Source of the DNA: Odobenus rosmarus divergens
Lineage: Eukaryota; Chordata; Mammalia; Carnivora; Odobenidae
Direction: 5' to 3'
NCBI RefSeq assembly: GCF_000321225.1
Contig: NW_004451408.1
Location: 155,069-219,068, forward strand
DNA: 64,000 nt
This document shows, piece after piece, positions 55,691 to 64,000 of the stretch (its first letter is position 1; each line of letters begins with the position of its first letter). The notes below the pieces were generated by a model. It saw only the letters and a program-made list of their open reading frames with translations. It was not told the origin of the DNA and did not search any database. A program made the translations under genes and the position numbers.

Positions 55691-57414
55691 GCCCATAGTC
55701 CCAGCACATCGTAATCAGGCAACGGGGTTGTGGTTTAAAGTGACCCTTTGTCCACCAGAAAAGATGCCATATCCATCCATCCTTCCTTTCATCCTTACTA
55801 GCAAAGTCACATTTCTGTGTGGGTTGACAACGTGTCCCAATGAAAATAGCCCTTTCTTCAGTATCCCTTTATTTCTTTGGAAGTTCACGTGACCTAGTAT
55901 GGCCGAGAGGGAAGTGTACACCTCCTAGGCGGGTCTTTTAGGAAAACTAGTACCGTCCCAAGAAAAGGGAAGAGCTTCACCTGGCACGTACTTATTCCCC
56001 TTCGTCTGTCCCCATTTTTGCTGACCTGAAAGCCATGAGCTACAGCTGCTCTCCTGCAGGCATTCGAACCAAGACCCATGGCCAGGATGGCAAAGCAGGT
56101 GCAGCCCTGGACCTCCATGGCCTCCGGGGCGGGGGGGTGGGGGTGGTGCCAGCCCCGGTCTGCCAGCTTCCCAACAGTTTCATCACTGCGGTTAAACCAC
56201 CATCGGAGCCAGATTCCTCTTACACGCAACCCAAGGCAATCCAAGCCAATACATGCACCGTTTAGGGCAATCGGAATGTCTGAATGAAATGACATTTCCA
56301 AATTAATGAAAAGGATTTGAAGTCACTTCTTTACCCCAATCTGTCTACATGTCCCAACAGAGAGGATAAAAAGAACTCCAAAGATTGAAAGGCGGATTTC
56401 CAATCATCTCTCTAGGAATCATTCTCAACCCTTCTGAAGATTAACATCAAGGCTTTTTCTGAACATCCAAGTCCCATGTGTCAACTGGTAGCTGCTAACT
56501 TTCCCCTCTTCCCAGTCATATGGTGTTGTCTATGGTGTCAGCAACGGGGTTTCCATGGGTCATCAGCATTGTGCCCATGGGATCTGAAGACTCCAAGGCT
56601 TGGCACTAGACCAGACTCACCCAGCACAGAACTGGATGATCCTTCTACAAAACCTGAGGCATCTGCTTGGCATTTTGGTCAAAGTCCAAAGGCTATAATT
56701 GCATTCTGCCTGCTTGGGGGCTCTCCTAGAGTTCTAATTAGGTAGTATTTATTTTCTATCCAAAAAAAGATTATGCCTGACATCGCTGTACACATTAAAA
56801 CAGCAAGGGGCCCAACTCAAGTGATAAAGGAGCATCTTACTGTGACAGAAAATGATCATGAGGCAAGGGTGAGAAGCTTCCTCAGTCTTTACCCTGAGCC
56901 AGCCGGGACAGTGGCTTTCAACTTGGAAGAAGCTAAGTATATCAGAGGGGTTTAAATTTGTGGTTTTCTGTGCCATTACAGGGAAATAATACACATATAT
57001 TCCCACTTATTTTAATGATTTCTAAGGCATGTCAGATGAGAAGGGGCTAGAACTCCAGCCCCTTCCCTCACAGCTTTCCTGTCAAAATACAAGCCACATG
57101 AGGATGCTAAAAACTAAATTCCTTCTGTATATTACCTATGCGGTCTTACCACCTCATGGTATATGACTTTTTATATCCCAAGCTATGAATAAACCAGAAT
57201 TGAGGTGTTTTGCACTGCTTGAAGAAATACCCTACAAGGCCAAAAATTTTAATTATTCGACACGCAAAACCACTTCCCTGAATGTATGTGACTAGATGGT
57301 GAAATAAACACGTTCAGAAAATATTTGAAATGATCCTCACCTTCATTAAACTAGAAAAGGCACCAGGTTTCAGTAGATTATGTTGTATTAAAATAAAGAC
57401 TCACACACACAATG
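55691..57414. other. Repeat-free stretch downstream of the minus-strand poly(A) site
   Basis: No gene or mobile element recognised. Contains a G-rich tract at 56,126-56,147. The 135-codon minus frame at 55,894-56,301 starts within unique sequence and shows no domain. By position this is just beyond the 3' end of the candidate minus-strand transcript. Confidence 0.45.
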
Positions 57415-57439
57415 AAGAGAAAATCTCTAATAATTTATT
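57405..57439 (-). terminator. Poly(A) signal and downstream element
   Basis: On the minus strand AATAAA (plus 57,434-57,439) is followed after about 20 bases by TTGTGTGTGTGAGTCTTT (plus about 57,395-57,412), a GU/U-rich downstream element. Spacing matches a canonical mammalian cleavage site, expected near plus 57,412-57,422. Confidence 0.65.
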
Positions 57440-57848
57440 TGACCTTCAGTTTCACATTGTGAAAAAAAAAATAACAGTTTTACAAAACCTCAAAAATGTA
57501 ATAGTAGCAAACAAGCACATATGAACATGAACACTTTACTTCAACTTACACAGAGTTTTGTACGTGAACCACATATTCAACAGCCAAGAGAGGGATATTA
57601 TTCAGCTCTAATCACTCTTATTCAGACAGGTGTCAAGCCCAGAGAAAAGGGGGCTACACAATTATACCAGAAGTGGAAGGCTGCCCTTTGTTATCCGTTT
57701 CCACAGCAACCAGTCCACAGAATAAGAAGAACCTTCTCTGTCTTATGCCAAGGTTTTTGTGTGCACTGTGCTGTGAATTGTATTTGCTTCAAAGTGGGGG
57801 ACGTTTCACAGGGTGAGAATGGTCAAGTAGTGAGCCCAAATGCCTACA

Positions 57849-58128
57849 TCAATTCAAAGAGCGGGAGTCCAGAAAGTTCCCTGCAGGCTGGGGGCCCATC
57901 CTGACCACGGCTCCCTCTGGCTCGCACACAGTAATTAACAGAGGATTCAAGGACAGACCACAACTTTGAAACAGCTGCAGAAAATTCATCCTGCTTTCAG
58001 AAGTCACGCGGTGACACACACATCTCAGCAGATTTGCATCATAAACTAGAGAGCCGTCGCTGCTATAATATAACGCCACCCCCATGCCGCCAGAGTACAA
58101 GTAGACATTTGCATCGCTTAGAACACAT
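57849..58128 (-). other. 92-codon open frame after an acceptor-like site, inside the UTR candidate
   Basis: On the minus strand CCTCGCTCCTAG (AG at plus 58,129-58,130) precedes a frame open for 92 codons to a stop at 57,849-57,851. It contains an internal echo (SDANVYLYSGG and VYDANLLRC) and keeps several CpGs. No family is recognised. It could be an alternative last exon, or simply chance within a conserved 3' UTR. I favour the second. Confidence 0.25.
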
Positions 58129-58170
58129 CTAGGAGCGAGGAACTGCCTGCTGGAAAAGTATTGTGATGCT

Positions 58171-58193
58171 TTTATTCCAATGGCTCATTTATT
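58171..58193 (-). terminator. Two alternative AATAAA signals
   Basis: Plus TTTATT at 58,171-58,176 and 58,188-58,193 give two AATAAA hexamers 17 bases apart on the minus strand. If the terminal exon is real they could give a shorter 3' UTR ending near plus 58,150. No strong GU-rich element follows closely. Confidence 0.35.
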
Positions 58194-58837
58194 TTGGTCC
58201 AACTACAGCCCACTTATTCATGGCACGAATGGACATGTACAATTAGTCTAAAGTATTCAGGTAAAGAGAAATGTTAAGGATTTATCTGTCACTAGACAAT
58301 GCAAACACACTCACAATGTAGAAGGTTGTTATCAGTCTTAAGCCCTATTTTCTAAACTACAAGTAATGTGAGAAACATCGATGAAAGCGGTGCGAGTTGC
58401 AAATTCTGGTCTTCCCCAGACACCTCTGAGCAAGCACCTAATTGAGTCTAGCACTAATACCTATCACGGCACACAGTTAGTAAACAAGCACTCGAACTAG
58501 CAAAGAATGTATTCACAACAGATTCCCAACGATCCCGGAAAACCTCTCAACAGGGGCCACTGCTCATCATTCTTTGGTGTTTCCTGGCCAAACGTGTCAC
58601 TTTTGCGTACCAAAGAGTTCTTTTTAGAGACTTACCCAAGGGTGAGCACTAAAGTATACATAGTACCAATGTGAATATGGTCTTGGAGAACTCCTAACAC
58701 TTGCTAAACTGTACATCAAGAAGACAGAACAATGAACCCACCAGGCCAAGCAAATCCGGTGAGTGAATTAATTTACATCTGTGGCAACTCAGCTTTCTCC
58801 TGTTAACTGTGGGTATGGCAAAGCATTCTCACAGGGT

Positions 58838-58855
58838 AATAAATAAAATAAATAA
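58838..58855 (-). promoter_or_regulatory. Tandem AU-rich nonamers
   Basis: On the minus strand TTATTTATT occurs twice without a gap. UUAUUUAUU is the core nonamer of destabilising AU-rich elements bound by TTP- and HuR-type proteins. Meaningful only if this strand is transcribed. Confidence 0.5.
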
Positions 58856-58884
58856 ACTTTGGACAATGCCTTTAACCTGTGCCC

Positions 58885-58892
58885 TATATACA
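58885..58892 (-). promoter_or_regulatory. Pumilio-type site TGTATATA
   Basis: The minus strand reads TGTATATA, a match to UGUANAUA, about 30 bases before the AU-rich nonamers in transcript order. A short motif, so chance occurrence is possible. Confidence 0.4.
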
Positions 58893-59841
58893 GAACTATT
58901 CCATAGAATTTTCCAGGATTTCAGGATATTACACAAAGAAAAAACCTGCAAAGCGACTTGGTCCTTTCCAAATTTCAGTAGCTGAGATTGAAGTAGGTGA
59001 CTCAGATGGGAAGGAACAGGGTAGTGAAGCCTTCCCTCACCCCATGAGCCATCAGCATGACCAGAGCCCATGAAACCCCATTAAAAGTTAGTGAGTCTAA
59101 GAAAAGTGACCTCCATGCTTTCTCTACCTCTACAATGTAATCTGTTTCTGTCTTATACTCCTTCCCTGTCTTGACATTTACAAAATACCCCCTTCCCAAC
59201 CCACCCTCCAGTTATACTCCAAATTGTAACTCCCAAGTTTTCCATTTTTGTGCAGCAAAGCACTTCACAACAGCCACAAAATTGTGCAAAACATACAACC
59301 ATTCACACACATCCATACACGTGAAGACAATTGTAAGCATTGTTTCAGCATGCAGGCATCAAACAATAAATAGCTAAATCTATAACAAATTTTTTAACAG
59401 CCAAGGGAAAGTTTAAAGTCACTTATAAATAGAAAAGAACATCTACCAAACACCTACCAACAATGTCCCCATTGTTCAGAACCTTCCTGGGGAGCACAAC
59501 CCCTCAGAGATTAGCGGAGAGTCCAGTGGTCCTCACTCAGCAGCCAGCCAAGCCAGCTTCCCTCCTGGCCCCACAGTTGGGCTTTCAATCTCCAACAGCA
59601 GCTGGGGTGGAGGCTTCAGGCTTGCTCCTCAGAGAGGTGACAACCATTTCAAATTTTACACATAAATGGTAGAGCCCATGGAAATCAAATGCTGAATATG
59701 GTACAGCAAGGGAAAAGGGCCGGCTTTTCTCTCCCTTTGAGGGGCTGATTAACGCTGACATTAATCCACAATTACAAGACAAGGACTAGATCACAGGTTC
59801 ATTCATTCATATTTAAACCATGTGCTACTTGCACTGAAAAT

Positions 59842-59865
59842 CCCACCCCCTCCCCCACCCCCTCC
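59842..59865 (-). other. G-quadruplex tract at start of 3' UTR
   Basis: The minus strand reads GGAGGGGGTGGGGGAGGGGG then TGGGA. Runs of five G with one-base loops make a very stable RNA or DNA quadruplex candidate. It begins two bases after the stop of the 48-codon reading. Confidence 0.7.
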
Positions 59866-60016
59866 TTCATGTCCAGTTAGAGAATTTACAAGGTGCAGTG
59901 CATTGTATCGGAGTCTTGTAGCAACTTCTTTTCCTTTTTCTTTTCTCTCTCTTCATTAAATTTGGCCTCTCCAAAGTAGAAATCTCATTTTGTCTCACCA
60001 AGTGATGGAGCAAGCT

Positions 60017-63000
60017 AAAACAGAGAGAAAAAAAGGACACTTGTTAGTAGCCTCGAAATTTAAAAAAAGAAAATTAAAATCAGGACAAAGCTGGTCAATA
60101 TTGCTTCTAAAAGTCTTAATTACATGTTCAGTAGCAAATGTGCAAAGATTAAGTGCATCCACGTGCGTGCACGGATACAGATAATTGGCTCGACAGAAAC
60201 GATGGTGTCCAAAGAAAAATCTTCATTTCTTTACTACACTGTCAACCTATATACGTGCGAATGCAAACTTCTACGTCTAGGTGCTGCTATTGAGTTGCCA
60301 CCTTACGCCTCCAACATTCACACTTCACCTCTATGGTTAAACAGAGCCATTGTGAAGCCATCACCAGAGGGTCAAAAAAGATTCTTGTGCAAACCCTCCT
60401 TGGCCCATTTACCATAAAGGATTCCAAATTCAATTTATTCACCATATAGAAGGCAAGACATATTAATCCTCTTACTGAAATGCATCTCTGCTATTCATTA
60501 TGGCAGAAATCAGTCTCGCTTCCTTTCACACGACATCGCAGGCCTCCACAGCCCAAGGCTGGAGTTTATTCTCCAAGTTCATCAGTCCACACTTGGGAGA
60601 TGCCAGCTATGGTATGCAGTTATTATCTGCAGAATCCACCAACGTCAAGCACGAATGTAAATTCAAGGTGCCCTAACCACAAAGCTTGCACATTTCACGG
60701 GAGCTGATGTTTCCCCACACGACCCACCATTTTCATCCCTTACGTCTACTTTGATACAGGGAAATTCTGTAGACGGCTTTTTGTCTCTCCAACACTCACC
60801 CTATCTGTTCATAGAGCACATTTCCAGCCCTAGCGGAGGAATCTCATCCCTGCTGCTAGAACTCTAAGTGAAGACAAAAGGGAATTCAGGAGGGGCCACT
60901 CGTTACTTGCACTGAATTCTTTTCGCTTTTGTGTGTTCAGAAGTCTGATTCATTTCATTAGTTGTTTCTTTTGGCAGTTTCATAACAGTGATTCAAGCTT
61001 GCAAGGCATTCCTTAGACTACAGTGTCATTCTCCCACCCCCACCTCCCAGGAACCTATATATCAACAGTAGGCCAAAAGAATGTATTTTGTAATTGTAAT
61101 AATACGAAACTTCATGATGGAGCACATGCAAACAGAAAAAAAAAAAAAACTCTAAAAAGCAAAGAAACAAAGTACATCGAGATCCAAGTGCTGTCAGGTT
61201 GGGGCCACAAAGCACCATGAAAATGGGAGAGTAATCAAAAGTAATTTCCTTTTTGTCCTTCCCACCTACTGACAGAACAGTCAGGAGACAGTTAAAATCC
61301 CCCTGATGAATGAGCTTCTAGACCTTAGGGAAACTTCTTGTTAACGCTGTATTAACTTGGTTAGCACCTACGTTTGGAGATCAAAGAGATGTCCCGGAAG
61401 CTTCTGCAGCTTAGGGCTGATACCTGCACGGCACCTCTTTTAAAGTCACCCCATCCAGCTGAAGTGTTTTAACACTATCCTGTGTGTAGAAAACTTTGGA
61501 CATTTAAACCAACATGCTCCCTATCGGAAACCGAAAGAGTGGCTTTGATCAGGTCTACCCCGCCCTTTGCAAAGGCGAAGGAGCCCTGTCAAATTCCCTT
61601 GTTCTGTGCTCCACTCTGGCTGCCGGCACCCAGGGCGGGGAGGTGGTGTTTCCCATATGACCTAACACTTTATTTGCTCGGTTCCCAGGGACCGGAAGTC
61701 TGTGATTAGGTTCAAACACCCAGGATAGGGCGAATTCAAGTGTTTGCCAACATACTCTGGGCTGCAAAAGGAGGCACCAAAAATGAAGAATTAAGATAAC
61801 AAGCAGATAATAATCAAAGAAGCTTCACTTTCCTGCCACACACAAAGCTAATTCCATGGCTGGCTGAGGTCTCAATTGAAGAAGGAAAGAAACCTCAGAA
61901 TATATAGGTCAGACACTGGGTAAGGTATTTTTCGCCCCTTTTCTCCCCTCATTTATCAATTCACCCAAGTCTGAATGTGAATAGAGCTTGGAGAAGCCAA
62001 ATTCAGATCAGTCATTGGACAAAAGAGGGATCTGAAGTCCAGAAAGCTCCATAGTCCACAGCTTCGAAGCCCGAACCAGAATGCACACGTGGTCTCTTCC
62101 TGCCTCCGCGCTTCCTTACCTTGCTCCAAAGGCGCCAGCCCGTCCACCAGTCACCATTTTGTGGTACCATCACCATCACTGGCAATTTTTCTGCCTCTCC
62201 TATGCAAATATAGTCAGTTCTGGACTAACACCGAACTTAGTGTGCTCTTAATTGATGCTTTTACCCAGAAGGTTCTTCAAACGTGCTTTAGAGGTGAGTC
62301 ATGCAACTCGTATCGCAGATGAAACAACCACATTCAGAGCATTTGTTTACTCAGGATTACTGAGATGCCAGCAAGGCTGCAAAAACCAGTTTGGTGTGGG
62401 ACGCTGTCAGCCCAGTCACTCCCCACGGGACGTTAGACTGTTGCAGCTCCTTTGAAGGAGTTTTGTCCCAAGGTTACATTCTATTACTAAGAACTGTACT
62501 AACTGTTAGAGGCTGGAGGAGACAACTGAACCAATGAAAAAACGAGAAAGATTAATTGTTAACAGTGAGGCCAATTTTAGCGGTGCCTTAAAATAAGCTG
62601 TAAGAAAGGTGGATAGAAAAGACAAATGAGTCAAAATCCCTCTTTGCTGAGCTCACAAAGACCCCTAGATCTCCTTTTTTTCCCCTCTGAAAGTCCTCTT
62701 CGAAAGTGTGAAACACATTAGGGAAAACAGAGCCAAAAGTCTCCAGGTAATGAGCTAGTTTTCACTGTACTTCCTCCAAAGCCTAATTTTAATTTTCTCT
62801 TATTATTAGTAATAAGCCCATGAATTACCAAAACAAATCAACACATCCCATGTGCTCCGTGCTACACTCAGACGTGCTTAAGTGGTTCCTGGGGCCACGC
62901 TAAAGATGCTGAACGGCAGCAAAACGGCCATTAGCTCCGCAAACACTGAACTGTGTAGGCCTATTAATTATTTGAGCCAGGAGTATTATATACTCTTAAG

Positions 63001-63415
63001 TACACAAGACGACCATTATGGACTCAGATATATGACAAAGAAAGACAACTTTTGTTAGCCCTGACAATAGGGTCAGCCTGTCTGATTAACTCTGAAAGGC
63101 TGCAGTGGAAGGCCGTCTAGAGGGCTCAGTGTGCCACGCATCTGACAAATTTATACAATGCAGGTGCAACCTTTTACAAGGATAGACCTTGATTTCCCTC
63201 TGAAGTTAATAAATGCCCTAAAGGGGGCTATTTTTTTTTCCTCGAGGAAAAAATTTTTAAATAAGCAATAAATAATTTGGGAGGGAACAAACTAAACTTA
63301 AGCATTCTGTTTTTTTACACCCTACTTCATTCCACAAAGGGTTTGAGGCATCTAAATTTGAATATTAACAAATATCTCCTGGGGTGAGATGAATATGAAG
63401 CTCAGGTTTCTTAAG
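60017..63415. other. Repeat-free stretch, possible intron of the minus-strand gene
   Basis: Nearly 3.4 kb with no SINE, LINE or DNA transposon that I can see. I found no second exon with both splice sites. An A-run at about 61,137-61,150 is the only simple repeat. 62,770-63,215 has the look of a conserved noncoding element (TTATTATTAGTAATAAGCCC, GGCCTATTAATTATTTGAGC). Confidence 0.45.
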
Positions 63416-63417
63416 GA

Positions 63418-63682
63418 GCAGTTCAGCATGATGTTCAAGTGCTTCCTCTCTGGAGCCAGAGTGCCTGGGTTGATTTCTTGACCAACTCTTCCACCTATGA
63501 AGCTCCATGACCTTGGGCAACTGACTTAACCTCTGTGTGCTTCAGTTGTTTTCATCTATAAAATGCTCTAGTAATATCTCACGAGGTCGTTGTCAGGATC
63601 ACATGAAATGATCCATGTGAGACACATGGCCCAGCTCCAGGCAGGCAGGGAGGGCTCAGTAAACATTAGTTGGCATTATTAA
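63418..63682 (+). repeat. MIR, nearly full length
   Basis: CTCTGGAGCCAGAGTGCCTG, CCTTGGGCAACTGACTTAAC, CTCTGTGTGCTTCAGTTG, CATGAAATGATCCATGTGAG and GGCTCAGTAAACATTAGTTG cover the MIR from its tRNA-related part to its LINE-related tail. The best preserved MIR in the window. Confidence 0.9.
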
Positions 63683-63689
63683 CCCAGGG

Positions 63690-63852
63690 CAGGGGTTCTC
63701 AACCCAGCTGTAGATCAGAATCACTAGAAAACTTCCAAAAAATGCTGCTGCCTGGGACCCACCCGGACCAAATGCAATCAAATCTCTGGGACGGGCCGTT
63801 TTTGAAAAGCTCTTTGGAGAGTGGGAGGCTCAGTCAAGGCTGAGAACTGCGG
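63690..63852 (+). repeat. MER5A-type hAT-Charlie element
   Basis: It starts CAGGGGTTCTCAACCCAG and ends AGTCAAGGCTGAGAACTGC, imperfect terminal inverted repeats. Between are TAGATCAGAATCACTAGAAA, GCCTGGGACCCACCC and AATCAAATCTCTGGGACGGG. A non-autonomous DNA transposon of early mammalian age, immediately after the MIR. Confidence 0.85.
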
Positions 63853-64000
63853 GCTTCTGTTATGGGGTGGGGAGCGGCAGCTGTGGTCAACACAAGTGCT
63901 TTCAGTTCTGGGGTGCCAATCCTCTTAATAGTTTTTGTAGCACTACTTCCATGGGATGAGCTACATCGATCACGTCTCAGTCTCCATAGGAACTCACACA

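Larger units (their letters stand above)
57415..60014 (-). other. Candidate 3' terminal exon with long 3' UTR
   Basis: Seen: on the minus strand a pyrimidine-rich tract (plus 60,017-60,038) leads to TGTTTTAG with the AG at plus 60,015-60,016. About 2.6 kb without any recognisable repeat follow, ending in AATAAA and a GU-rich element near 57,400. Known: this is the layout of a vertebrate last exon. Three readings follow from the acceptor: nine codons ending ...SLGETK (stop at 59,985-59,987), five codons ending ...SITW, or 48 codons with a basic stretch KREKRKRKR and several Cys, stop at 59,867-59,869. Upstream exons would lie beyond 60,014. I do not recognise the protein. It could also be a long noncoding RNA exon. 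A plain conserved intergenic block is the main alternative. Confidence 0.5.

Noticed and set aside
55894..56301. 135-codon minus-strand frame
   Set aside because: Lies beyond the candidate poly(A) site, no domain, and crosses a C-rich tract that yields a His-Pro run.
1..64000. CRISPR array, bacterial operon, prophage or toxin system
   Set aside because: No regular repeat-spacer pattern, no ribosome-binding-site-led gene series; the DNA is plainly mammalian.

Overview
This is a stretch of carnivoran mammalian nuclear DNA with no complete protein-coding gene that I can recognise. The organism call rests on its dominant repeat. I count 30 copies, plus one tail-only fragment, of a tRNA-derived CAN-SINE. 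Copies open with a 'GCGCCTGGGTGGCTCAGTC' head (A box), carry a B-box-like 'GGGATCGAGCCC', then a CT-rich stretch and an AAATAAATAAAATCTT tail. The head and body lack the changes I associate with the dog-type copy, and lack the 'CTGACAGCTCAGAGCC' segment usual in cat-type copies. This points to an arctoid caniform (bear, seal or mustelid side), an inference from memory of those families. Older mammalian repeats (MIR, L2, MER5, MER20, L1M) support a eutherian.

Layout. 1-3,975 is repeat-poor apart from one decayed ancient repeat. 3,976-11,030 holds four SINEs, two L1 3' ends (one inserted into another) and a purine tract. 11,030-17,600 is almost free of young repeats. 17,600-25,400 is a SINE/LINE-rich block with a long L1 3' end (20,375-22,310) split by two full SINEs and a 34-bp tail insertion. 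25,400-32,160 is SINE-free and holds two perfect tandem duplications, G-rich tracts and a homeodomain-site-rich segment. 32,160-55,640 is SINE-rich again, with L1 pieces, a probable minus-strand solo LTR (54,164-54,689), a GT/GC Z-DNA-type tract and a pair of CRE sites. 55,640-64,000 has no SINE at all, only one MIR and one MER5 at the far end.

The strongest gene-like structure is on the minus strand at about 57,415-60,014. A splice-acceptor-like sequence is followed by about 2.6 kb without recognisable repeats. That stretch holds AU-rich elements, a Pumilio-type site and a G-quadruplex tract, and ends in AATAAA, a short gap and a GU-rich element. I read it as the 3' terminal exon and 3' UTR of a gene whose upstream exons lie beyond 60,014 or outside the window. 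I could not name the gene.

Taken together, the window looks intergenic, or intronic plus a 3' end, with several conserved-looking noncoding segments that may be enhancers. I found no convincing new multi-gene system. The items most worth checking are the minus-strand terminal exon, a 92-codon open frame inside it, the SINE-free islands, and several minimal retrotransposition scars.
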